Origin: Clostridiales bacterium
GTDB taxonomy: Bacteria; Bacillota; Clostridia; Oscillospirales; Acutalibacteraceae
Reading direction: 5' to 3'
Assembly: GCA_022799115.1 (NCBI GenBank)
Contig: JAAWNT010000001.1
Coordinates: forward strand, 146,865-210,864
DNA length: 64,000 nucleotides
How positions within the stretch are numbered: the stretch's first letter is position 1; each line of letters starts with the position of its first letter. The notes under the pieces are model-generated. The model searched no databases and was not told the DNA's origin. It saw only the letters and a program-made list of their open reading frames with translations. This document shows positions 27,115 through 35,064 of the stretch, piece after piece. The translations under genes were made by a program, and so were the position numbers.

Positions 27115-27235
27115 TCTATCAAACGGGTATCTCCATCAGCAGGCTGGAAGGACGCCGATCCAGCAACCCTTGCGCCGATTGATGAATATCGGCCAAACCG
27201 GCGCTTTCTTATCCGATACAAAACAATCCCTCTCT

Positions 27236-27267
27236 GGGTGTGCCTGTGCACACCCTTCTTTTGCTTT
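27236..27267 (+). terminator. Terminator or attenuator before the two-component operon
   Basis: A perfect 8-bp stem GGGTGTGC / GCACACCC with loop CTGT, followed by TTCTTTTGCTTTTT. It ends only 26 bp ahead of the response regulator start. No promoter was found in the gap, so it may attenuate readthrough from the vanY-like gene or end an upstream leader. The preceding 120 bp contain further pairing segments (CATCA/TGATG and CTGGA/TCCAG at 27136-27185). Confidence 0.75.
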
Positions 27268-27293
27268 TTGAATCCGAAAAAGGAGGAGAACAT

Positions 27294-27950
27294 ATGCCCA
27301 AAATATTAATTGTGGAGGACGACCGCACCATCTCCAAGCTCATTGCCGCCAGTTTAAGCATCTCCGGTTACGAAAGCGTCCCTATCTATGACGGAGAAGA
27401 AGCGGTGCGCCTTATTAAAAACGATCCCAGCTATGATCTGATCCTGTTGGATATCATGCTTCCCGGGATGGATGGTTTTCAGGTGATGGAATCCATTCGT
27501 CCTCTCAGCATTCCAGTAATTTTTCTCACCGCAATGGGAGACGTATCCGAACGGGTCAAGGGGCTGAAATCCGGCGCTGAGGATTATATTGTCAAGCCTT
27601 TTGAGCCGCTGGAATTGCTGGCTCGCATTGAAATTGTTCTGCGTCGCTATCACAGAGACCGAAAGAATCTGGAGTTTCGGGATATACAAGTCAATTTGGA
27701 GGAGCGCAGCGTACGCAGGGCGGGTCTGCTGGTAGAGCTCACCCCCAAGGAATACGAGTTATTGGTTTTGTTTCTCAAACACCCCAACGTGGCCCTCACC
27801 CGGGACAAAATTCTGGACGACGTTTGGGAATGCTCCGCAGTCATCGAAACCCGTACAGTGGATAATCACGTACAGCGTTTACGTAAAAAGTTGGGACTGG
27901 AGGATTGTCTGAAAACCGTGTTCAAGGTGGGGTACCGTTTGGAGGGCTAA
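27294..27950 (+). CDS. OmpR/PhoB-family response regulator
   Basis: A 218-residue DNA-binding response regulator. The receiver domain has the acidic pair D9-D10, the phosphoacceptor D53 in LLDIMLPGMDG and K101 in VKPFEPLE. The C-terminal winged helix has the ELTPKEYELL and TRTVDNHVQRLRKKLG segments. Start choice: ATG 27294 follows AGGAGGAG; an upstream frame from 27240 runs through the terminator. It is cotranscribed with the sensor kinase (2 bp apart). Targets are unknown; the adjacent vanY-like gene makes a cell-envelope signal plausible (inference). Confidence 0.95.
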   Translation: MPKILIVEDDRTISKLIAASLSISGYESVPIYDGEEAVRLIKNDPSYDLILLDIMLPGMDGFQVMESIRPLSIPVIFLTAMGDVSERVKGLKSGAEDYIVKPFEPLELLARIEIVLRRYHRDRKNLEFRDIQVNLEERSVRRAGLLVELTPKEYELLVLFLKHPNVALTRDKILDDVWECSAVIETRTVDNHVQRLRKKLGLEDCLKTVFKVGYRLEG

Positions 27951-27952
27951 TC

Positions 27953-29386
27953 ATGCGTTTTTGGCAAAAAATCTTTTTGATTTCCCTAACTGTGCTGACT
28001 GTTGCGGTGAACATCATCGCCTATATGCTGCTGGGAAACAATCATCAGCTCAACATAAAGAAGGAGAGCGATTCCGCCAAAGAGATGTACAGCATCGTCG
28101 TATCCTCCTTCCAAACTCAAGTAATTTACGAAAGATACCGTTCCAGCGGGACAGAGTTCGGCAGCGACCAAATTTCCCAATTGGCCCGGGAATTTTCTTA
28201 TCAGTTTTCTCTGGATAACCTCTATCTTTTTCTTTCGGATCATACGGGAATCCGGCTGTTCTCCAACTTTGACCAGGACGTCCCCCAAGAACTGATGGAC
28301 CGCCTTTCGGAACAAAAGGACGGCTGTATGCTCATCCAAAACAATGAGGATAACGGACGAGTTTATCTGTACCTCGCATCCCCAGTGGTCATACAAAGCG
28401 ATACTTATTTCTTTATTACAATCAAAGATATTACCGATATTTACGACGTAAGAAAGGAACAACTCTTCTTCTTTAGCGTAGTAGGCCCCATTGCTTCTGT
28501 GGTAGTGGCCCTTATCATGCTGATTGTTTCCCGGCTGCTGACTCAGCAGATTCACCGTCTGCGAAAATCCACCAAGCGGGTGGCCCAGGGGGAATATCAA
28601 TCCATTCCGATCCGTTCCTCGGATGAGATCGGAATGCTCACCGAGGATTTTAATAAGATGACCAGCGCCATACACCAAAAAGTAGAGCAGCTCGAGCAGG
28701 TGGCGGAAGCGCGCAAGTGTTTTATCGACAACATGACTCACGAGATGAAAACTCCGCTTACCTCTATTATTGGTTTCTCCGACCTGTTGTGCAACGCGCG
28801 TTTGGATGACGACACCGTGCATGATTATGCGGAGAGCATCTATAAAGAAGGGCAATACCTGAAAGCGGTCTCCTCCAAATTGATGGAGATCATTCTATTA
28901 GGGCAGAAACCGGAGTTCAGCCGCATCTCTCTTCCCAACCTCTTCGCTGAGATCACCGCCGCTGTGGAACCGATTGCGAAAAACCGTAAAGTGGCGTTTA
29001 CCTCGTCATCCATTCCATGTACCTTATACGCCGACCGTGAACTGATAAAATCCCTGCTCTATAACCTTATCGACAACGCCATTAAAGCTTCTCCCCCCGG
29101 CAAGACGGTCACGTTAAGCGCCCATCTCACCAAGGAAGGACGCATTCGAATGTTGGTGAAAGACTTCGGTGCGGGTATTCCGGAAAGCGAGCAGAAAAAA
29201 ATCTTTGAACCCTTCTATCGGGTGGATAAAGCCCGTTCCAGACAGGCGGGCGGCGCGGGATTGGGTCTTGCTCTATGCGCTGAAATCGCAAACGTCCACC
29301 AGGCAAAGTTATCCATTGAAAGCGTTCCTCAGCAGGGAACGACCATCCGTATTTTATTTCCTCAGGAACGGGAGGCGTTGCCATGA
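27953..29386 (+). CDS. Sensor histidine kinase
   Basis: A 477-residue membrane kinase. TM1 is at about residues 7-28, then about 130 residues outside the cell, TM2 at about 161-186, a HAMP linker, a HisKA domain with phosphoacceptor H253 in NMTHEMKTPLTS, and an ATPase domain with NLIDNAIKA, DFGAGIPE and GAGLGLALC. Start choice: ATG 27953 follows GGAGGG, 2 bp after the regulator stop. Its stop overlaps the next gene as ATGA. The extracellular domain has no sensor family I recognise. Confidence 0.95.
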   Translation: MRFWQKIFLISLTVLTVAVNIIAYMLLGNNHQLNIKKESDSAKEMYSIVVSSFQTQVIYERYRSSGTEFGSDQISQLAREFSYQFSLDNLYLFLSDHTGIRLFSNFDQDVPQELMDRLSEQKDGCMLIQNNEDNGRVYLYLASPVVIQSDTYFFITIKDITDIYDVRKEQLFFFSVVGPIASVVVALIMLIVSRLLTQQIHRLRKSTKRVAQGEYQSIPIRSSDEIGMLTEDFNKMTSAIHQKVEQLEQVAEARKCFIDNMTHEMKTPLTSIIGFSDLLCNARLDDDTVHDYAESIYKEGQYLKAVSSKLMEIILLGQKPEFSRISLPNLFAEITAAVEPIAKNRKVAFTSSSIPCTLYADRELIKSLLYNLIDNAIKASPPGKTVTLSAHLTKEGRIRMLVKDFGAGIPESEQKKIFEPFYRVDKARSRQAGGAGLGLALCAEIANVHQAKLSIESVPQQGTTIRILFPQEREALP

Positions 29387-30255
29387 AGAATTCAAGCAGC
29401 AATATCCTGACCGTGATGTTGGCTTCTCTTGTGCTGATCGCCGGCGCTCTGTTCGGATTTTTCATCCTGCCCATTATTACAGAGGATTCCAATGGGAATC
29501 TGGAGACATTCTCCGCCGAGGTAAACACCCCTCAGGAGATCATACAAAAGGTTCCGCAGCAGATAGCCTGTCAAAAGTATTTTCCATACACCTATTCGGA
29601 ACATAAGCTGTTGGATAATAATTCTCTCAATGAGGACGACACCATCAACCGAAAAGCGTTTTTGGATCAGGTGAGCAAGCAATTGAACATCCTGTTCAAT
29701 TTGAAGATCGATAGCATCATACTGGAGAAATACGCTTTGGTATGGCGATACACGGGGGATTCCTCCTCTGAGGAGATGGATCTGCGCAGAGCGGACGACG
29801 TATACTTTATTGACGTGCTCTTTACCGACGCCAAAATGGTACAGTGGCGGATTACCGCCGGTGGATATTCCGACAGCATCTTCTATCTGAGCTGCCTGGA
29901 AAACGAAAAATATCTTTCAACGCCTGTCTTTCCCACTACCATCACATCTTCGCCCAAAGAAATTGATTTCGACCAAAAAATGGAGAAAGCCGTTTCCCGC
30001 TTTCGCTCCAAGCTCTATGATCCCGGGGTTTTTCCCACGTTGTTTGACTCAAATAGCTCTTACCAACCGCTGGACCTGTTTTTCTATGATTCCAACAATC
30101 CACAGATCTATTGGGTGCTCTGCCTGGAGTATGACGGACGCTATTTGCTGTCCGCCTACTCCGCGGCAGGTAATGTCCCTCTTTGTTACAGCTTTTTAAA
30201 TCTCCAGCAGGAGACCCAGAGTTATACCGATTTTCTATGGGAGTTATATAATTAA
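29383..30255 (+). CDS. Unknown membrane-anchored protein coupled to the sensor kinase
   Basis: A 290-residue protein with an N-terminal membrane segment or uncleaved signal (residues 9-31) and an extracytoplasmic remainder. I do not recognise the family. The outer part has a repeated pattern of aromatic-rich beta strands (VWRYTG, YFIDVLF, WRITAGGYSDSIFYLS, YWVLCLEYDGRYLLSAYS). Its start overlaps the kinase stop by 4 bp (ATGA), which implies fixed stoichiometry. By analogy with YycH/YycI and similar accessory proteins, it may tune the kinase from outside the membrane (inference, no sequence match claimed). Confidence 0.8.
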   Translation: MKNSSSNILTVMLASLVLIAGALFGFFILPIITEDSNGNLETFSAEVNTPQEIIQKVPQQIACQKYFPYTYSEHKLLDNNSLNEDDTINRKAFLDQVSKQLNILFNLKIDSIILEKYALVWRYTGDSSSEEMDLRRADDVYFIDVLFTDAKMVQWRITAGGYSDSIFYLSCLENEKYLSTPVFPTTITSSPKEIDFDQKMEKAVSRFRSKLYDPGVFPTLFDSNSSYQPLDLFFYDSNNPQIYWVLCLEYDGRYLLSAYSAAGNVPLCYSFLNLQQETQSYTDFLWELYN

Positions 30256-30277
30256 CCAATCTATGGAAAGGAAAGCC

Positions 30278-30880
30278 ATGATGATCGATCATATTATATT
30301 GGACATGGGCAACGTATTGCTAGCCTTTGACCCGGTACAGTCGGTGCGGGATGTTTTGGGGGACCATCCCTGCATCCGGCAGGTGGTGGACGCTACTACC
30401 CGCTCCCCCGAGTGGAAAGCTCTGGATCAGGGAGTCATATCGGAAGATCAAGCGGTTGCGTCTATGATACATAACGCCCCGTCCTTACAGGGCGAAATCC
30501 GCCGTTTTATGGAGCATTGGGACGAGTATTTGCAGCCGGTCCCCGGAATGGAACAAGTGGTCACAGAGCTTAAACACGCCGGTTATTCCCTGCATCTGCT
30601 TTCCAACGCCGGCCTGCGGTTTCACCGGTACTCATTGCGGTTCCCGGTATTCTCTATGTTGGATACCATACACATCTCCGCTGAGATGAAGCTTCTAAAA
30701 CCAGACAGGCAAATCTATCAAAAACTGCTTCAGGAGCTTGCTCTCACACCAGAGACCTGTCTATTCATCGACGACATAGAGGAAAACGTATCCGGCGCCC
30801 AAGCCGTGGGAATACACTCCATTCGTTTTGTTTCCTGTGAGGATCTGCGTCCAAAATTAGCCGCCCTGTTCCATGATTGA
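30278..30880 (+). CDS. HAD-IA family phosphatase (YihX-like)
   Basis: A 200-residue haloacid dehalogenase-type hydrolase. The first motif is LDMGNVLLAFD with nucleophile D9; the usual second Asp of DxDxT is G11, as is normal for the DxGNV branch that includes YihX. Motif II is LLSNAG, and motifs III/IV are KLLKPDRQIY and FIDDIEENV. Members act on sugar phosphates or nucleotides; the substrate is not predictable. Start choice: ATG 30278 follows AAAGGAAAG; the ATG at 30263 lies within that site. It probably belongs to the two-component operon (22-bp gap). Confidence 0.9.
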   Translation: MMIDHIILDMGNVLLAFDPVQSVRDVLGDHPCIRQVVDATTRSPEWKALDQGVISEDQAVASMIHNAPSLQGEIRRFMEHWDEYLQPVPGMEQVVTELKHAGYSLHLLSNAGLRFHRYSLRFPVFSMLDTIHISAEMKLLKPDRQIYQKLLQELALTPETCLFIDDIEENVSGAQAVGIHSIRFVSCEDLRPKLAALFHD

Positions 30881-30965
30881 TGAAACACCAAAAGAATTTT
30901 TATCCGCAGATTCCCCCTTCAGATATCCTAAATCCTCCAAACGCACATGAAAGGAATTTTTCCCG

Positions 30966-31442
30966 ATGAAACCGATTAAAACAAACGCAATGAGAGTCCT
31001 GGAACGGTCCAACATCTCATATGAACCCCATGCTTATGACCATAGCGACGGAGCCATTGACGGCGAATCCGTGGCGCAAAAATTAGGACAAGATCCCCGC
31101 CAGGTTTTTAAAACATTGGTCACCCAGGGCGCGGGAAGGGGATATTACGTTTTTGTCATTCCAGTCAATCAGGAATTAAACCTCAAACATGCGGCGCGGG
31201 CAGTGGGAGAAAAGTCGGTCGCAATGATTCCAGTCCGTGAGATCAACAAGGTAACCGGTTATATCCGCGGAGGTTGTTCTCCCGTAGGCATGAAAAAGGA
31301 TTATCCCACCGTATTCGATGAAAGCGCGCTGCATCAAAAGACAATTATGGTCAGCGCCGGAAAAATAGGGCTGCAAATGGAGGTGGATCCCCATGCGCTC
31401 ATTGCGCTGACCGGCGCCTCCACCGCTAACATTGTGGAATAA
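30966..31442 (+). CDS. ybaK: Cys-tRNA(Pro) deacylase YbaK/EbsC
   Basis: A 158-residue editing enzyme that removes cysteine mischarged onto tRNA-Pro. The family blocks are clear: TNAMRVLERSNISYEPHAYD at the N-terminus, QVFKTLVTQG with the conserved Lys, the GYIRGGCSPVGMKK loop and the VSAGKIGLQMEVDP end. It is free-standing, cytosolic and ends at a strong terminator. The frame is intact and full length. Confidence 0.95.
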   Translation: MKPIKTNAMRVLERSNISYEPHAYDHSDGAIDGESVAQKLGQDPRQVFKTLVTQGAGRGYYVFVIPVNQELNLKHAARAVGEKSVAMIPVREINKVTGYIRGGCSPVGMKKDYPTVFDESALHQKTIMVSAGKIGLQMEVDPHALIALTGASTANIVE

Positions 31443-31501
31443 ACATCCCCGGTTCCTGATTACTCCTGCAACGTTTCACCTTTGTTCTATTCAAAAAAAT
31501 C

Positions 31502-31548
31502 AAAGGGAGCAATAACGGGCGCTGAGCGCCGTTATTACTCCCTTTTTA
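31502..31548. terminator. Bidirectional terminator between ybaK and the polysaccharide locus
   Basis: A long stem (AAAGGGAG, AATAACGG, GCGC and complements) with a short central loop. It has TTTTTATATTT on the plus side and, on the minus side, TTTGATTTTTTTG, so it closes both ybaK and the polysaccharide operon. Confidence 0.9.
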
Positions 31549-31589
31549 TATTTATCTAATTATGTGTGTGTTACGGATACTCTGTCAGA

Positions 31590-32768
31590 TTAAGGGCGGT
31601 TTCTCAAATCCCCTTTGCACAGGGTCTGCGCAATTTCTCTCACCCGTTGAGAGACTATGTTCCATGTGAAGTTTTCCACCAAGCGATCATAGCACTTTTT
31701 TACCGCTTTCATCCGGTAGCCGTCGTCGTTCAAGGCCTTTAACAGATTGGCATAAATCTCATCGGGAGAGTTCCCCTCCATCACCAGGCCATAACTGTCG
31801 TCTAAAATCAGTTCTTTGCTTCCACCCCGGTCGGTGGTCACAACAAAGCAACCGCAAGCGGCAGCCTCCAGCACAGAGGTAGGAAAGCCTTCGGGGTATA
31901 CGGTGGGCAAGCAAAAAACATCCGTCTCCTTAAGCAGGGAAATCACTTGGGAAAATTCGATCTTACCCAATAGAAACATGGTTTCGCTTAACCCTTTTTC
32001 CACCTGTTCCCTTAAATCGCCATCTCCCGCAATCATTAGATAGACATTGGGATCGGAACGGTTAATGCGCCGCACGGCCTCCATTAAATTTAAAATTCCT
32101 TTTTCCTGCACAAGCCGGCCAGTATAGGAAATCACTTTACCGCCGCTGTTTAATCCAAATTGCGCTCGATAGCTTACCACCGGACGATCCAGATAGCTTT
32201 GAATCTGCTCCAAATCAATGGCATTGTATACGGCGCCTTCGGGCTGGATGCCAAAATGCCGCAACCAATTGCAACAGTTTTGGGATACCCCGTAGAAATG
32301 CCGGCAGTAACGACGGATCCGCCAGGTATGAAAATGCTCAAACCATTGGCCCAAACGATCAAACAGCGGAGAATTGACGCTTAAATGACTGGTGCCGTGT
32401 TCAATCGTGATACAGGGAACCCCGCGGCTTTTCGCAAATTTTACTCCCAGCAAGGAATGCATGTAATATCGGGTATTCACAATCACAAAATCGCAGGTAT
32501 CCTTGGAAAGCTGTTCCATCAAAGCGCGGTGCTCCTGATTTTTTTTTGTAATAGGAAAACGACCGCCAAGAAGCTTATAACAGGGCAATCGATAAACTTC
32601 TATACCCTCCGTCTTCTCATATGCCTGTATTCCCTGCACATTCGAGGTCACGATAGTAACCCGGTCTCCTCGAGTGGTCAGTTTCTTGGCTAAATTATAA
32701 GTAAAACGCTCCACACCGCCCAGATTGGGAAGATAAAGCGCCGAAAAAATCAGATAATGCTTACCCAT
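31590..32768 (-). CDS. Glycosyltransferase family 4
   Basis: A 392-residue GT-B fold glycosyltransferase that uses a nucleotide sugar to extend the surface glycan on the cytosolic side. The N-terminal half begins YLIFSALYLPNLGGVERFTYN. The C-terminal half has SYTGRLVQEKGI, the IAGDGDLR segment and the PEGFPTSVLEAAACG motif with the two sugar-nucleotide-binding Glu. Start choice: the ATG at 32768 follows AGGGGGA; the ATG at 32786 directly touches the upstream stop and has no site. It is the last gene of the polysaccharide operon. Confidence 0.93.
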   Translation of the reverse strand: MGKHYLIFSALYLPNLGGVERFTYNLAKKLTTRGDRVTIVTSNVQGIQAYEKTEGIEVYRLPCYKLLGGRFPITKKNQEHRALMEQLSKDTCDFVIVNTRYYMHSLLGVKFAKSRGVPCITIEHGTSHLSVNSPLFDRLGQWFEHFHTWRIRRYCRHFYGVSQNCCNWLRHFGIQPEGAVYNAIDLEQIQSYLDRPVVSYRAQFGLNSGGKVISYTGRLVQEKGILNLMEAVRRINRSDPNVYLMIAGDGDLREQVEKGLSETMFLLGKIEFSQVISLLKETDVFCLPTVYPEGFPTSVLEAAACGCFVVTTDRGGSKELILDDSYGLVMEGNSPDEIYANLLKALNDDGYRMKAVKKCYDRLVENFTWNIVSQRVREIAQTLCKGDLRNRP

Positions 32769-32786
32769 TCCACATCCCCCTTGCAT

Positions 32787-34064
32787 TTATGATTCCATTT
32801 GCTCTGCTGCTTGTCTCAGTCGGTCATCCGTCCTTCTCTCTCTGCGGTAGAACCAATAAAAGATCATGAAGAAAACCGCGCACTGTATTGCCATAATCGC
32901 CAGATAGGCCAAGGCCGCCCCCATCAGATCCCAATTTCTCACAAACAAAGGAACCAAGAAAAAGGATAATAAAAACGGAACGGCATATCCGACTAGAATA
33001 CAGTACTGCTTGCGCATGACCGTAACCAAATAATAAAGCACTGTAGTAACAGCGCTAAGCCCTCCTCCCAGCAAAACCACCATCAGTTCAGTGCGGTATG
33101 CGGACAAATCCAGGTTATAGAACCAGGATAAAACAGGGATTCCCAGGAAATATCCCGCCACAAGAACCAGTCCTGTGATAAAGAAAAGAGAAATCAATAC
33201 TTTTTTTATGATGGACAAAAAACTTTTCCATTGTTTCAGATTCCAGCTGGCGGCCAATGTTGTGAGCATCGGGCGAAATATAAAAATACTGAATAAATTG
33301 ATAACGGCGGCAGGCATAAATATCACGGTCCAATATTTCTGGAGCTGTCCACAGAAGGTGTCCACCGAATATTTGGGTGAATTTAAAATATAATTGAGCA
33401 TAAACGCTCCGGCAAACAGCGGCAGGCAATCCAGAAACAGACGTTTTAACGCGCAAAAGGAAAAGGACCAGCTTATCGTTGTAAACCACTTGACCTTGGT
33501 GACGTCATAAAGCCAAATCCACAGAATGGAAATGATAATCATCCCGATTAAGCTGATCGTGAGATTGCGGGTAACGGCCAGGCATATTGTAAAAACCGCC
33601 GTACACAGGACGACGCGTATGGCTAGCGATTTTCCCGATAGATCCAACCGCTCGTGCTGCTGGAACAAGCCCTGAAATAGATCAGAAACGGCATCCAACA
33701 TCCGGTAAATAGACAGCAGAAACACAACCAACGCCTTATTCCCCTCATAGCCTGAGGCTAGAATCACCACCGCAGTTGCCACCATCATCAGGATACTACT
33801 GGCTATACGGAACATTAAATAGTTGGAAAAAGTGTATTTCTCGTTTAGATCCGTGGACTGGAACGGACGCACTTCAAAAGAGCCGATGGTCATCATCACT
33901 TGGGCCACTCCCAATGCCAAGCCAAAGATATCCGCTTCTTCGCCCGCTCCGGTCAGACGGGTTACCACCATGGTAAGAACGACTGTTGACGCCGCATTGC
34001 ACAGGCTCCCCATCATATTCCAGAAAAAAATTTGTTTTGCGCCGGTCGATGTCTGTTTGATCAT
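32787..34064 (-). CDS. Wzx-like polysaccharide flippase
   Basis: A 425-residue membrane protein with about 12-14 hydrophobic segments, of the MATE/MVF-type flippases that move lipid-linked sugar units across the membrane. The N-terminal FFWNMMGSLCNAASTVVLTMVVTRL is typical. The same locus has an ABC exporter pair, so either two glycans are exported or one transporter handles a decoration precursor (inference). Start choice: ATG 34064 follows GGAG; a TTG at 34079 is the longer option. No Wzy polymerase was recognised. Confidence 0.85.
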   Translation of the reverse strand: MIKQTSTGAKQIFFWNMMGSLCNAASTVVLTMVVTRLTGAGEEADIFGLALGVAQVMMTIGSFEVRPFQSTDLNEKYTFSNYLMFRIASSILMMVATAVVILASGYEGNKALVVFLLSIYRMLDAVSDLFQGLFQQHERLDLSGKSLAIRVVLCTAVFTICLAVTRNLTISLIGMIIISILWIWLYDVTKVKWFTTISWSFSFCALKRLFLDCLPLFAGAFMLNYILNSPKYSVDTFCGQLQKYWTVIFMPAAVINLFSIFIFRPMLTTLAASWNLKQWKSFLSIIKKVLISLFFITGLVLVAGYFLGIPVLSWFYNLDLSAYRTELMVVLLGGGLSAVTTVLYYLVTVMRKQYCILVGYAVPFLLSFFLVPLFVRNWDLMGAALAYLAIMAIQCAVFFMIFYWFYRRERRTDDRLRQAAEQMES

Positions 34065-34134
34065 CTTACAGTTCTCCAAATTTTATAATAGTAATTGCAT
34101 ATCACTATAGGTTAATTTATAATCCAAAGAAACC

Positions 34135-35028
34135 CTAGCTCTCCGTTTGTTTGTTTTTATCATTTTCTCGACACATAATATCAAACTGATCGCCAAAATC
34201 CAATTGATCGGGATAATGATTTTTTCTATTTTCTTCAGAGGGCAGTTGCATATAATCGCCATATGTTCTTTTTAAATAGGCATCATACTGATTGGGTAAA
34301 TTAATCTCTATGGATTCAAAGGGAACTTTACGCGTTGGAAAAATTTCTTTGCAGCACATAATACTCTTGGCAATATTACTATCCTGAAAACAGGCGATCT
34401 CCTTTGTTTTTTGTCCCCTGAACAATTGAGAATTCTTCTGTATCTTTTTATCAATAAAGCTAGACTTTACTCGAAATACCACTAAGCCATAATGAACAAT
34501 AAAGCAAACCGCAGCCGCGATATATTTAAGGATTCCTTTCAGTGGTATGATTGGATATGGGGTTCCTCGTAAAAATAAAAGCTTAGACCAAAACCAACCT
34601 TTAAATAGCTGTTTCTTTCGTTCCTTCGGGTCGTCCGATATCGGATCAAATATGAAAATGTCAAAGCAGATGTTCTGTTCACATTTCATACGTTTTGCAT
34701 GTTCTGGTACAAACGTCGTACCTTTTCTTCCAAAATGGGTTACTGTACAGGTATATTCTTCATCAACGCTAGTATTTAAAATACGATAGTGTTTTCCCAA
34801 TTCATTTGGGAAGATGCTTAGAAACTTTTCATAATCCTCCCGTAGCATTCCCACATCCAAATCGTCGTCCCAGGGGATATATCCCTTATGGCGCACCGCG
34901 CCCAGGGCCGTGCCAAATACAGCAAAGTAGTCAATATGGTATTGATTACAAACCCGTATAAAATCACTAAGCATCGCTACCCCAAACCGATGCAATTTCT
35001 TTAATGTCTGGGTATCGTATTGTTTCAT
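34135..35028 (-). CDS. LicD family protein
   Basis: A 297-residue LicD-type transferase. The signature FGTALGAVRHKGYIPWDDDL (residues 39-57) holds the metal-binding Asp cluster D54, D55, D56 and D58. Known members attach phosphocholine, or ribitol/glycerol phosphate in related proteins, to surface glycans. It therefore probably decorates the polymer made here. The gene is noticeably more AT-rich than the rhamnose genes, with many AAA and ATA codons, like its DUF2142 neighbour, which suggests separate acquisition. Confidence 0.9.
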   Translation of the reverse strand: MKQYDTQTLKKLHRFGVAMLSDFIRVCNQYHIDYFAVFGTALGAVRHKGYIPWDDDLDVGMLREDYEKFLSIFPNELGKHYRILNTSVDEEYTCTVTHFGRKGTTFVPEHAKRMKCEQNICFDIFIFDPISDDPKERKKQLFKGWFWSKLLFLRGTPYPIIPLKGILKYIAAAVCFIVHYGLVVFRVKSSFIDKKIQKNSQLFRGQKTKEIACFQDSNIAKSIMCCKEIFPTRKVPFESIEINLPNQYDAYLKRTYGDYMQLPSEENRKNHYPDQLDFGDQFDIMCRENDKNKQTES

Positions 35029-35064
35029 ATCTGGTCCTTTCCATATTAGAACTGTAATCTTATA

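Noticed and set aside
27120..27235. SAM or c-di-GMP riboswitch before the response regulator
   Set aside because: A GCAACCC stretch recalls S-box cores, but the four-way junction and K-turn cannot be drawn and the downstream genes do not fit.
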